64,000 bases of DNA from an uncultured Ignatzschineria sp. (GTDB lineage: Bacteria > Pseudomonadota > Gammaproteobacteria > Cardiobacteriales > Wohlfahrtiimonadaceae). Positions 1-9,673 of this stretch are shown here, in pieces. The translations under genes were made by a program, and so were the position numbers. The stretch spans positions 248,001-312,000 of the forward strand of contig CALZEE010000002.1 in NCBI GenBank assembly GCA_945639195.1, given 5' to 3'. The stretch's first letter is position 1, and every line of letters starts with the position of its first letter. Under the pieces are notes generated by a model. That model was given only the letters and a program-made list of their open reading frames with translations, ran no database searches and had not been told where the DNA came from.

Positions 1-2
1 AA

Positions 3-1331
3 AAAGAGCAGCACCGCATCGAACGCCGTTTAGCAGAGATTGCACAAGAGACGGCCGGCAACACAGAAAACTTAGCAACCTTACAAGCTCGAATAGAAAC
101 GCATGAGCACACGCTCATCACCGAGCGTGAAAACTTTGAAACGATGAGTGAGCGCTATGAAGATCTCAAAGCAAACTTTGAGGCTAAAAAGAACGCATTG
201 GAAGGGCAAAAAAATCGTCACCTCGACAAAAAACGCGCCCAAGATGCGTTAGGTCATGCACTTGTCCGCATTAAAGAGCGTAAACAAAGAGCAGAATCTG
301 AGCTAGGCATTCTCCGTAAACGAATGGAGAGCCAACATCAAAAAACGGATTATACCGATCAGATTGCTGAAATTGAAGAATCACGCATTATTGCAGAAAA
401 GAATCTCTTCCAGTTTGAAGAGAGCTTAACAGAAATTCGTGCGGAATATGATGCTGCAAGGGCTGCTATTCGTCAGCTTGAAGTGAAGAAAGCTGCCCAT
501 GAAGCAAATCTTAACGAGCAGAAAAATAAGCTCAACGAATATGCGATTAAAGAAGCAGAACTCAATGGAAAGCGCAATATGCTCCTTGAGCGTTGGGATG
601 CACTATTAGTAGAAATTAGTGAAGATGAAATTAATGAAGCGCTTATCTCTCATTGTAATAATGATGTCGATGCGCTAGAAGCATTGCTGCAAGAAACACG
701 CACATCGATCCTAAAAATTGGTGCCGTAAACCTTGTGGCTATCACTGAAGCCGAAGAGCTACGAGAGCGAAAAGAGTACCTCGATACTCAAAATAATGAC
801 CTCGAAGCAGCACTGGCAATGCTCGAAAAAGCGATTAATGAGATTGATGATGAAACCCGTACGCGCTTCATGGAGACTTTTAATGCCGTGAATGAGGACT
901 TCTCTAAAATCTTCCCAAGACTCTTTGGTGGCGGTAAAGCATATCTAGCGCTTACTGATGATGACGCGCTTAAAAGTGGCGTAAATATCATTGCGCATCC
1001 TCCGGGTAAAAAGCCTGGCACAATTCATCTTCTTTCGGGCGGTGAAAAAGCCCTAACTGCCATGGCGCTTGTCTTTGGTATCTTTAACCTCAATCCGGCG
1101 CCATTCTGTATGCTCGACGAGGTAGATGCGCCTCTTGATGAAGCAAACGTCAGACGCTTAGGCGAGTTGATTGATGAGATGAGTGAAAAGGTGCAATTCA
1201 TCTTCATCACGCATAACAAGGCAACGATGACAATTTCCGACTCACTCATCGGCGTCACAATGGCAGAGCCAGGTGTTTCACGCTTAGTATCCGTAAGCTT
1301 GAAAGATGCATTGGATTTTGTTGAGGAATAA
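3..1331 (+). CDS. smc: Chromosome segregation ATPase SMC, C-terminal part (5' truncated by window edge)
   Basis: The reading frame is already open at the first bases of the window, so this is the last ~442 residues of a protein normally near 1,150-1,200 aa. What is visible: a long charged coiled-coil arm (Glu/Lys/Arg-rich, roughly the first 260 visible residues), then the C-terminal half of the ABC-type head. The head carries the signature motif [14 protein letters not shown] and the Walker B/D-loop stretch [16 protein letters not shown]. In the family, the N- and C-terminal halves fold back to form one ATPase head, and SMC dimers with ScpA/ScpB extrude DNA loops and organise the chromosome. 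The hinge and Walker A lie outside the window. It ends in TAA and is followed by 400 bp without a gene. Identification is firm; only the start is unseen. Confidence 0.96.
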   Translation, partial: KEQHRIERRLAEIAQETAGNTENLATLQARIETHEHTLITERENFETMSERYEDLKANFEAKKNALEGQKNRHLDKKRAQDALGHALVRIKERKQRAESELGILRKRMESQHQKTDYTDQIAEIEESRIIAEKNLFQFEESLTEIRAEYDAARAAIRQLEVKKAAHEANLNEQKNKLNEYAIKEAELNGKRNMLLERWDALLVEISEDEINEALISHCNNDVDALEALLQETRTSILKIGAVNLVAITEAEELRERKEYLDTQNNDLEAALAMLEKAINEIDDETRTRFMETFNAVNEDFSKIFPRLFGGGKAYLALTDDDALKSGVNIIAHPPGKKPGTIHLLSGGEKALTAMALVFGIFNLNPAPFCMLDEVDAPLDEANVRRLGELIDEMSEKVQFIFITHNKATMTISDSLIGVTMAEPGVSRLVSVSLKDALDFVEE

Positions 1332-1731
1332 CCAGTTCACGAATCCTCAATGCGTCTCCATCACAGGCACGCAATTGCCGAAAGCATGCAAACATTCGCC
1401 CCCGCTTTGCGTTAAGTTGATGGAGATTCACAAATAAAAAGAGGGATGAATAAACTTGCAGGATGCCGGATAGAACGATTATCTTGCTTCTCAAAGTTCA
1501 TGCACCAGCATTTGAGGGAAAGCTTACTTACCGGCAACAGCGATTAAACGCCTCTTTTTGCTGGCGCGCGATTGCTGGAAGCACGAAGCATTCTCCCCAG
1601 CTTTGAATCAGCATAAAATAATGTGGGGAATAAGCAGGATTAATTCCTACCGCACTGCCGACAAAACGACTCTTTCACGCTATAATTGCAGGCATTCAGA
1701 TTCACTCTTTACACGTATTGGATAACCCCTT
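1332..1731. other. 400-bp gene-free region with two copies of a dispersed intergenic repeat
   Basis: No credible reading frame is seen here. Two segments (1384-1409 and 1581-1606) share the core GCAAGCATTCGCCCCAGCTT, with mismatches, with the repeat patch at 41.05-41.48 kb. The second copy is also preceded by the same CTGGCG element that precedes the 41-kb copies. A TATAAT-like -10 box lies at about 1680-1685 and may serve the downstream methyltransferase. Confidence 0.6.
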
Positions 1732-2586
1732 ATGAAAATCAATCTCTCAGAAATCACTTCCGCGACTAATCCGAAGATCAAAGCGATTAAAAAGCTGGAA
1801 CAAAAACGCCAGCGCGATAAGGAAGGGCGATTTGTGATTGAGGGATTTCATCTTGTTGAAGAAGCGATCAAACACAATGCCGAGATTGAGATGATTCTCT
1901 ATAGTGATAAAGCAGATCAAACTCAGCTCGAAGGTATTCAAAAGAGCCTTATGAAAAATGCCGGCAATCTACCCGCATCTATCGAGATGATCGCGATTAC
2001 AGAGAGCATTCTCACAACGCTTTCGCAAACGCCGGCGCCCCAAGGAATTATCGCAATCTTAAAGCAGCCTGAGCAATCGCTATCAGAAGTGATCGATAAT
2101 GCCGGCATTGATACAGCGCTTTCAACACTCGCGAATAGCCGTGCATTACCGCACTTACTACTGCTCGATAACGTCCAAGATCCCGGCAATGTCGGCACGA
2201 TGATCCGCACGGCAGAAGCCGCCGGCTTTAAGGCAATTATCTTAGGCGAAGGTTCTGCAGATCTTTATAACGATAAAACCATCCGTGCAACCCAAGGCGC
2301 ACTCTTCCAGCTACCTATTATCAGAGGGAACTTAACATCGCTCCTGCAAGAGATTCATAATGCCGGCTATGATTCCTGGGTCACAACCTTAGAAGAAGCC
2401 AGTTTTTACCAAGACCTGCCAAAACCTGAGAAATGTGCCCTCATTATGGGCAACGAAGGGCAAGGCGTTGATCCAAAACTTCTACAACTCGCTACGACAA
2501 AAGTCAAAATCCCGATGTTAGGGCAATCCGAATCCCTAAATGTAGGCATCGCTGCCGGCATTTTGATTTATGATTTGATGGGCTAA
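1732..2586 (+). CDS. TrmH/SpoU-family RNA 2'-O-methyltransferase
   Basis: 284 aa. The N-terminal ~100 residues (NPKIKAIKKLEQKRQRDKEG onward) look like the SpoU substrate-binding domain. The C-terminal half shows the three conserved motifs of the SPOUT knot: LLLDNVQDPGNVGTMIRTAE (motif 1), ALIMGNEGQGV (motif 2) and MLGQSESLNVGIAAGILIYD (motif 3). These bind S-adenosylmethionine, and the family methylates ribose 2'-OH groups in rRNA or tRNA. The exact target cannot be read from sequence; the layout is closest to the TsnR/RlmB-type rRNA enzymes. It stands alone, with an ATG start and a terminator-like hairpin downstream. Three TGCCGGCA palindromes fall inside the gene (1959, 2100, 2553), where they encode mostly Ala-Gly or Met-Pro type dipeptides depending on frame. 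Confidence 0.9.
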   Translation: MKINLSEITSATNPKIKAIKKLEQKRQRDKEGRFVIEGFHLVEEAIKHNAEIEMILYSDKADQTQLEGIQKSLMKNAGNLPASIEMIAITESILTTLSQTPAPQGIIAILKQPEQSLSEVIDNAGIDTALSTLANSRALPHLLLLDNVQDPGNVGTMIRTAEAAGFKAIILGEGSADLYNDKTIRATQGALFQLPIIRGNLTSLLQEIHNAGYDSWVTTLEEASFYQDLPKPEKCALIMGNEGQGVDPKLLQLATTKVKIPMLGQSESLNVGIAAGILIYDLMG

Positions 2587-2645
2587 GCGTTGATGAGCTA
2601 AGCACATTAGATTTATAGAGCGCTAACACTCTGAACACACAATAC

Positions 2646-2685
2646 AAATCCCGCCAATTATCAACATATTGACGGGATTTTTTAT
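2646..2685 (+). terminator. Rho-independent terminator after the TrmH-family gene
   Basis: An inverted repeat (AAATCCCGCCAAT / ATTGACGGGATTT, one C-A mismatch, ~9-nt loop) is followed by a T-rich run. It separates the housekeeping gene from the AT-rich locus that follows. Confidence 0.75.
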
Positions 2686-2772
2686 TAAAGCCAGCCTCTC
2701 TTTTATTTTAATAAATATGTAATAATATATATCTTGAAAATTGCAATAATAAAGCTCGTCTAAGGAGAGATA

Positions 2773-4689
2773 ATGGCATTAGAGGCTGGTGGTTATGCTG
2801 AAAAAATAGGGCACAGATATGAGGCAAACTGGATAGCTTTTCAATTAATTCAACTGTTAGAAGAAAAAATTAATTGGATTATTGTTGAACCTATTGGTAA
2901 AGATGAAATAGGCGTTGATCTTGTTATAGAAAATAATCGAGGTGAATTAGAGCATCATCAATGCAAAGCTAGTAATGGAAATAACGAGCATTGGACATTC
3001 GCTCAACTTAATGCTGCTGGAATTCTAAAAAATGCCAAAACTCAAATTTTGGGAGGTTCTACCGAGTTCCGTGTAGTATCTCCTTTAACTGGAACGAATA
3101 TAAATCATCTTTGTGAAAGTGCCTTAAATAGTAATGGTAAGCCTGAGGATTTCATTCAATATCAAATTGAAGCTAGTAAAGAACGACAAAGAGATTTTGA
3201 AAACCTTTATGAGTATTTAAAATTAGATAGCTCGAATAGTTCAGATATTTTAAAGGCCATCGGGTTTCTTCAGAAATTTAAAATTTTTCCTTATTCTTCA
3301 GACTCATATGACCAGAATATATTGAAGGATAAAGCTGCCTCATTATTCTGGGGTGAACCAGCTAAATTAATTAATTTTCTGAAGAATTATCCTGAAGACT
3401 TTAATAAACTTCGGAATAAAATAACTGTTCATGAATTATTGATTGATTTACAAAATAGTGGATTTGAACAAAAAATAATCCCTGATGATAAAAGAATCGC
3501 TTCTACTATTGATAATCTCGCTAATGCATTTGTGGGTTCAATAGAGCCTTTTTTAATTTCTAATAGATTAATTTCAAGACATGAATTGGAAGATATCATT
3601 TCATCAGTTGACGATAAAGCTGTAACACTTATTAAGGCTGAAGCGGGTATGGGAAAAAGTGCTCTGCTTCTAGAATTACATAATTATTTTAAAAGCAAAA
3701 ATATTGTTTCTATTCCTATAAGATTGGACCGCAAGGAATTCAAAAACAATATTGATCAATTTGGAGAATCCTTAGGATTTTTTTATTCACCTGTTCATGC
3801 GGTCAGCAAGTTTGCTTCTTCTCAAAAAATAGTTTTTATTTTAGATCAACTTGATGCGATTAGGTGGACGGCTTCCCATTCTAATAATGCTTTAGAGATT
3901 TGCAAAGACTTCGTTCGTCAAATAATACATTTACGAAAAGAAGGAAAAGATATTAGTATTGTCTTAGCTTCTAGAGATTTTGACTTACATGAGGATGTCT
4001 CCTTATCAAGTTGGATAAAAAGTATTGATGAGCATCTTAAAACTATTCAAGTATCTGTCTTTAATGAAGAAACCGTTAAAAATGCAATATCATCTTATGA
4101 GAATTATTCTTCTTTGACTGAGGATAAACAAAAAATACTAAAAATACCTCTTTGGTTGGGAATCTATCTCTCTATCGCAGAGAAAATTAAGACAGCCCCT
4201 CAATTTAATAATAAAGTTGAATTGATCAAGAGGTTCTGGGAAGATCGGCTTGATAAAATTTCTGAACACCATGTAGCAAAGAGTGATGCTGCTAATTTTA
4301 TTGATGACATAATTACTTCTATGATCAATAGAGGTACTCTTTCAGTTACTGAAAATTTAACACCAACAGGTTCACACAAATTATTAGAAGCACTTATTTC
4401 GATTGGCTTGCTGAGTAAACAGAATCAAGAAATTAGTTTTCGTCATCAAGCATTATTTGATTATCAAGTAGGTTTAAAGCTTTTCAATGCTGGATCTAAT
4501 TCACCGGCACAATTACTGCTTGAAATAGGTGATAAAGAAGACCAGACTTTAACTAAAAGAGAACATTTGAAATATGCATTAAACATGCTGTTAGAGAGTA
4601 GCCAAAAGCAGTTTTCTGATTGTGTAGAAGCCATTATTTTTAATGATAATATTCGCTTTCATTTAAAGTATTTAACGTTTAACGTTTAA
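2773..4689 (+). pseudogene. Split defence-type gene, 5' fragment: Mrr/Cap4-like nuclease fused to STAND-like P-loop ATPase
   Basis: 638 codons with a strong ribosome site (TAAGGAGAG, 2761-2769). Residues 1-~130 look like a PD-(D/E)xK nuclease of the Mrr/Cap4 sort: E17 in the first helix, D49 in GVDLVI, and the Q63-C-K65 variant of the E-x-K motif. A P-loop ATPase follows: Walker A AEAGMGKS (289-296) and Walker B FILDQLDAI (D358, D361). The order nuclease, ATPase, long helical tail is that of AVAST/Avs-type antiphage STAND proteins, in which the C-terminal sensor recognises a phage protein. Assignment to that group is inference. The frame closes at TAA 4687 because of a third copy of the heptamer TTTAACG (4671-4691). 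Deleting one copy restores a frame that continues into the next fragment except for a TGA at 4847. AT-rich compared with its neighbours, and lacking the TGCCGGCA motif found elsewhere, so probably acquired. The 5' piece keeps all nuclease and ATPase motifs and could still be translated. Confidence 0.7.
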
Positions 4690-4691
4690 CG
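4671..4691 (+). repeat. Three tandem copies of heptamer TTTAACG at the frameshift
   Basis: TTTAACG is repeated exactly three times. Seven is not a multiple of three, so each gain or loss of a unit shifts the frame. With three units the ORF stops at 4689. With two units it reads on in frame for ~52 codons to TGA 4847-4849. This is a typical product of replication slippage. Confidence 0.85.
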
Positions 4692-7435
4692 TTATAAGAG
4701 AAACTAACTCTCTTAAAGTGCCCTTGAAACGATTAATTAATCAGCTCATTTCTGACCCAAAATATTCACAAAAGTTTTTAACTATTAGCTGTTGGGGAAA
4801 TAGTCATCTTATTGAATACCTTATTCAACATCAAAAGATTTCTGAGTGACTAAACGGTTCTGATGATGAAGCTAGATCTATTTCTCTGCGATTATTAAGT
4901 TCTATTGTAGATAAAAAACCGAAGATAGTGATCGATGAATTGAAAGGATTCTTAAGGAAATCAGAGGAGTGGAATAAACGAATTTATCAAGTATTGCCTT
5001 GGAATATAGAAGATGACTCCGATGAGATATTTGAATTAAGAAAAGAACTAATTAATCTCGGATGTCGAGTAAATTATATTAACTGGGGAGTTTTATCAAA
5101 ACGGCATCCTCTAAGAACTCTTTATTTTATCGAATTAATGTTAGAGAGATATCGAGATTATTTTTCTGATTCATCCTATTTACCTGATAAACCTAACAAT
5201 CTTATTACGGATAGAGATGGTTGGTCTGATCACGATTTAAAGGAAGTGATAAAGCTCACCGATAGTATCCCTTATCAAATCATTGAATTAATATTAAAAT
5301 ACGTCGATGATTTATTTGCTCAAAATCATGAAGATATTAGTCATAGATGGTTTGATCAAAGTGAATATAATCACTTTAATGATCCTAACAGCATTAGAAG
5401 TGGGTTGTTTCCTCTCGTTGAAACAGCAGCACATCAACTTCAATCTAAACCTAATGACCTATTAGAACTGATTAAACCATATATGAATAAAACAGATCCT
5501 GTTATGACTCATTTAATCGCTAATATCTTACTCAATCTACCACTTGAACATGCTAGTTCTGTTGTCGATTGGCTAATGGCAGAACCCGATTGTCGTTTTA
5601 ATTGTGGAAATACTTATATTGAACCTAGTTGGATTTTATCGGGAAAACTTCTTACTAAGTTTTCACCACATTGTTCTCTTGAATTATTTTCCAAGCTGGA
5701 AGATATTGTTTATTATTTTCTCCCGTTAAAAGATATTAAACGAGTAAAATGGCGATTAGAATGTACCAAACAATCTATTTACTACCATTACTGGGGAGAA
5801 GCCCAATATTTTTTATTACCAACATTAGATAATAAACGTAGATCTTCTAAAAGCGATGATTTAATAGCTGTTTTAAGTAAAAAGTTTAAAACTTATACTG
5901 ATTCTGATTTTTGTGATTCAAGTAGAAGCGTAGGGGGGATAGTTACTTCTCCTTTACCTTTAGGAAATAAACTTTCAGATAAAACTTGGCGAAAGTTAAT
6001 GATAAAACCAGAATCGGCATTTACTTTTTCAAGGTTAAAGCAGATAGGCAAAGATACTGTATCTAAAACAGGGATTGAAGAGTTTGCTCGTAATCTACAG
6101 CAGGCAGTAAGAAATGAGCCTATTAGATTTGCTCACTTCGCACTCTCCTTACCCCAAAACATTCATAAAAAATATATTGATGCTATATTTTATGGTTTAG
6201 AAGTATTGAATGATAAGCAAATTGTTGATGATTATAAAGATAGATGGCAACCTTGCTCAATTGAATTATTAGAAAAGGTTATTTGTTATCTGTATAACAA
6301 CGAAGAGTGTGAGTATTCTTTAGTTAGGCTTTTAAAAAGCAGGGCCAATGATCTCTCAAAAAATATGAGAAATATATTAATTAATCTTGCTAAACATTCT
6401 AAAAACCCTGCATTTAATAAATTAACAATTTGGGATTCTGAAAAAGGCAACTCTACAGATACAGCAAGTTCTAAAAAATTATCACAAACCAGTATTAACT
6501 CTGTTAGAGGAATCGCTTATAACGGAATATCTTCAATCTTTTGGAGTAATGAAAATTTTGCTCTTGAAAATCTAGCTCTTATTGATTGTGCAATCAATGA
6601 TGAGCATCCTGCAATCAAGATGTCAGCTATTGATCTTTTAATACCAATATTAAATTACAATGAAAACTATGCTCATCTTAAATTCCTTGAATTATGTCAC
6701 AAAGATTTACGCATAACGTGCAGGCATGGTGCTCATTACTTTTTTAATCAAGGATTTGAAGACAAGCATCAATCTCAATATATAGCTTTAGTTTTAGCAA
6801 TGCTACAATCAGATTTCGATGATGTAAGGAAAGAAGCCGCTAAACAAATTTATGCACGCTGGTTTTTTAATGACTTATTTCAAGAAGAGATAGATTTGGT
6901 ACTATTTGGTGATCAAAATTTACAAGCAGGTTGTGCAAGAGTAATTTCTCAATTTCTTAGTGAAGATAAATATCATGATAAAATTCACAAAATAGAAAGA
7001 GCTTATCAAATTCTTCTGGATAATCATGACAAAGAAATACAGAAGCTAGTTTGTGGTATAAGAAGTGAAAACTACTGGAAGAACCCTAATTCAGGCACAC
7101 TTTTTAATTTATTTATAAACTCAACTGCCGTAAAAACCTGTCTATTTGAATTATTTTTCTATCTTGATGAAAATCCTAAAAAACTATCTAAGATAAGTAG
7201 TATGCTCTTACAGCTTATTAAAAATATTACTCAAAATAGTGATGGGGAAGAAACAGTACATATTTCAAATACTCATATACTTTCTGTTTTACAAAAACTT
7301 TATGATGAAGCAACAGAAGAAGAAGATGATGAAACGCTTAATACATGCTTGGATATTTGGGATGAGTTGTTTAAATCTGATGTTCTATCTGCTATCTCTA
7401 TTACCGATAAACTTAATCAAGGATTATTAAGTTAA
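4691..7435 (+). pseudogene. Split defence-type gene, 3' fragment: long helical/HEAT-like sensor region
   Basis: After the heptamer the original frame continues from 4691, meets TGA at 4847-4849 (…QKISE*), then stays open to TAA 7433-7435. The part after the stop has 835 codons if it starts at GTG 4928, which has no convincing ribosome site. Without the two lesions the whole gene would encode about 1,551 aa. The fragment is rich in Leu, Asp and amphipathic helices and shows loosely repeated helical units typical of HEAT/ARM-like scaffolds, for instance around EHPAIKMSAIDLLIPIL and DDVRKEAAKQIYARW. I recognise no catalytic motif. In STAND defence proteins such a tail is the sensor. An intact 835-codon frame after only two lesions suggests recent inactivation, or that the piece is still made as a separate protein. 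It ends tail-to-tail with the MGMT-like gene, sharing TTAA. Confidence 0.65.
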
Positions 7436-7758
7436 TTAGAATAAGGATAATTCCAGCCAAAGACCTTAAAGTCGATGCGATCCTTCTCATCAAAGATAAT
7501 CCCTTCTGCTAATAATGTCGCTTTATGACGCGCATAGCTCTCTCCTGATACAGATATCCTGCCTTGTCCATTGATAATACGATGACAAGGCAAAATGCTA
7601 TCGCTTGGAATATTCCGAAGTACAGCACAAACTTGTCGAACATAGGTCGGCACACCTGCTAAACGCGCTACCGTGCCATAAGTCGTGACGCACCCCTCAG
7701 GGATTGCGGCGATAATGGCATAAACTTGATGCGCGAAATCATCGTGATGTGTTGTCAT
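7432..7758 (-). CDS. MGMT/Atl-like alkylguanine-DNA-binding protein with PCHR active site
   Basis: 108 aa from the ATG at 7758, which has the ribosome site AAGGA; an upstream in-frame extension to 7884 looks non-coding. The protein is only the DNA-binding/alkyl-acceptor domain of the O6-methylguanine-DNA methyltransferase family: EGCVTTYGTVARLAG (helix-turn-helix), VRQVCAVLRN (arginine finger and Asn hinge) and LPCHRII with the acceptor Cys. It lacks the N-terminal ribonuclease-H-like domain of Ogt/Ada. E. coli-type Atl proteins of this size have PWHR instead, so the retained Cys suggests real, one-shot alkyl transfer. Alternatively it may act as an Atl that flags lesions for nucleotide excision repair. 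Convergent with the split defence gene. Confidence 0.85.
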   Translation of the reverse strand: MTTHHDDFAHQVYAIIAAIPEGCVTTYGTVARLAGVPTYVRQVCAVLRNIPSDSILPCHRIINGQGRISVSGESYARHKATLLAEGIIFDEKDRIDFKVFGWNYPYSN

Positions 7759-7938
7759 ATAATCATTCCTTAGGGAGTTTATTATAAATAGAATAAACCT
7801 TATTATATCGCTATCTTTACTGACATCTGTTCTATCGTTTTTAATCTTTTTTGCTACTATTAATAATGTAAATATTTCAATCATTAAAATAAAACTTATA
7901 AAGAATGGGGTAATAGCATCCCCCGATCAAAGGACACT

Positions 7939-9108
7939 ATGAAAAGCCCTCTAAAAATTGCCACACTTTTGGTTTCTTGCCTAGGGATCTCTCTTGGCGC
8001 ATCATCACCGGCATTTTCTACCCCTAAAAAAATCGAAGAACTCTTTAGCTTTGAGATGATTGGTGCGGATATTGCTTACTTTGAAAGTATTGCCGGCATT
8101 GCACGGAGTACAAATACCCATTCCATGTATAAAAACTATGTCGTGGAAGGCTGCTCGATCGAGATGGGTTATGAAGGGCATCAGGTTGATACGCTCTCTG
8201 TGCACCTTAATGATCAATGCCAGTTTAACTTAAAGAATGTACTGACCTTCCAAGAGAATGTACCGACACAATCCTTGAAGTTCGGGCAAGCAGGTCCATC
8301 TACTTATTATGCTGACTGCTTAATCAGCTGTGGCAATGCTTATGATCCTGCAGTTCATGAGCTCACAATAGGGCCCAGAGCGACTAACTGGCAAGAGATC
8401 CTCTTAAGCTCTACCAGTGATCGCTACGAAGCTAGAAGTAAATGGCAAGATGCAATGATTGCTAAAGAAGGGGAAGATTGGGTGATGGATGGTTTATATA
8501 ACTGTGATCCAATGAAATACAATCAAGTCGCCGAAAAAGCCTTAAAAGGAGAGAAGGTTGATAAAATTACGATTGGTTTTGATTTAGAGAAAAAGAAGCA
8601 GCTACAATTTGGCTGTGATGATGCTTCCGCTAGCAATAATATGACTCAAACCACCGGAACTCAGTCTGTAAAAGGAGGCGTTGAGCATATTCCTTTTAAT
8701 ATTGCTTACAGCAGTGAGAACTTTGTTTACCTTGTCGGCTCTCAAGTATTGAGTGGGGAAGTGATTTACGAGCCCAATGATATGTATGGTTATCGTTTTG
8801 AGTTTGCACCGGATAAAAAGAGCCGTGATCCACTGGGGCTTCCTGAGGGCATTCGTTTTGTCTTAGATGATTACACAGAAGGGATGAGCGATGATGACCG
8901 TTTAGGTGCCATGTATCGTTTTGATATTGAAGCGGACTTGAACAACCCAAAGTTCGAAAATAACGGTTGCTCTGTCAGAGGTAACGCATCTTTGCAAATT
9001 ATTGGGGTTCATCTCTATATTCCCGATGATGCAGAATCAAACCTATTAATGCGCTCTTTAGATACTGTCTCAAAAGGGCCCTTTAAATTGAGTTGTGAAA
9101 GATTCTAA
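7939..9108 (+). CDS. Secreted Cys-rich protein of unknown function
   Basis: 389 aa, ribosome site AAAGGA before ATG 7939. Residues 1-~28 form a clear Sec signal peptide (KSPLKIATLLVSCLGISLGA, cleavage probably near SSPAFS-TP). The mature part has about nine cysteines (for example EGCSIEMG, NDQCQFN, DCLISCGNAYDP, LYNCDPM, FGCDDA, NNGCSVRG, LSCERF), consistent with a disulfide-bonded periplasmic or surface protein. The odd count suggests one free or intermolecular Cys. I recognise no domain. Two portions look structurally alike in starting with a xGCSxxx strand (near residues 70 and 340), but I cannot prove a repeat. A single-gene transcript flanked by converging genes with a hairpin downstream. 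DsbD encoded at 54 kb could support its oxidation state. Function unknown. Confidence 0.75.
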   Translation: MKSPLKIATLLVSCLGISLGASSPAFSTPKKIEELFSFEMIGADIAYFESIAGIARSTNTHSMYKNYVVEGCSIEMGYEGHQVDTLSVHLNDQCQFNLKNVLTFQENVPTQSLKFGQAGPSTYYADCLISCGNAYDPAVHELTIGPRATNWQEILLSSTSDRYEARSKWQDAMIAKEGEDWVMDGLYNCDPMKYNQVAEKALKGEKVDKITIGFDLEKKKQLQFGCDDASASNNMTQTTGTQSVKGGVEHIPFNIAYSSENFVYLVGSQVLSGEVIYEPNDMYGYRFEFAPDKKSRDPLGLPEGIRFVLDDYTEGMSDDDRLGAMYRFDIEADLNNPKFENNGCSVRGNASLQIIGVHLYIPDDAESNLLMRSLDTVSKGPFKLSCERF

Positions 9109-9164
9109 TCTCTTAGATTCATAATCAGATATCCAGATATGAGATATCTGATCTGTACACACAA

Positions 9165-9196
9165 TCGACACGTCACTAAAACGTGTCGATTTTTTT
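9165..9196 (+). terminator. Terminator hairpin TCGACACGT / ACGTGTCGA plus T-run
   Basis: A perfect 9-bp stem (9165-9173 with 9181-9189, 7-nt loop) is followed by seven T. The same 9-mer recurs as a second inverted pair at 9221-9229 / 9245-9253. Confidence 0.75.
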
Positions 9197-9296
9197 CGTT
9201 TTCATAAACATGTCAGCATAACGTGTCGAAAAAAACCGATTTTATCGACACGTTTATTGGATATGTCGATGGGATGAACGTATTAAGGTTTCAAGC

Positions 9297-9608
9297 TTAT
9301 ACCGAACCTTCTTTTTCAATCACTAATATTCGCGCTTCGCCGATAGGATGTGCGACGTGTTCTGTGCCAATGGTCGCATGGAAGATATCGCCGGTAGAGA
9401 GTAAGACTTTTTTAATCTCTCCAGATTCTTTGTAGTGCATTTCAACTTGCCCATCCATTACGGCAAAGACTTCCTCGCCATCATTGATATGCCAGCGATA
9501 GGGTTGATCTGTCCAGTGTAATCTTACAGTTGTGCCATTAAGATTGGTGATATCCAGAGCACCCCAAGCTTTTGGTGCGGTAAAATCGCGACTTTTAATG
9601 ACTTTCAT
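9297..9608 (-). CDS. Small cupin-domain protein
   Basis: 103 aa, a single cupin (double-stranded beta-helix). Motif 1 is seen around YRWHINDGEEVFAVMDGQVE and motif 2 around LSTGDIFHATIGTEHVAHP, which supply the usual His/Glu metal ligands (H in RWH, E in EEVF, H in EHVAHP). Small cupins of this type bind a metal or small ligand and can be enzymes or sensors; substrate unknown. It lies 65 bp downstream of, and on the same strand as, the pyridoxal-kinase-like gene, so the two may be co-transcribed. Confidence 0.8.
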   Translation of the reverse strand: MKVIKSRDFTAPKAWGALDITNLNGTTVRLHWTDQPYRWHINDGEEVFAVMDGQVEMHYKESGEIKKVLLSTGDIFHATIGTEHVAHPIGEARILVIEKEGSV

Positions 9609-9673
9609 GAGAGATCCTTCTATATAATCGATAGGTGATGCACTAATAATCTGACTGAGTGCTCTATAAAAGA

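Noticed and set aside
4671..4691. Programmed frameshift at the heptamer
   Set aside because: There is no slippery A/T heptanucleotide plus downstream structure, and a second stop (TGA 4847) would still block the product.
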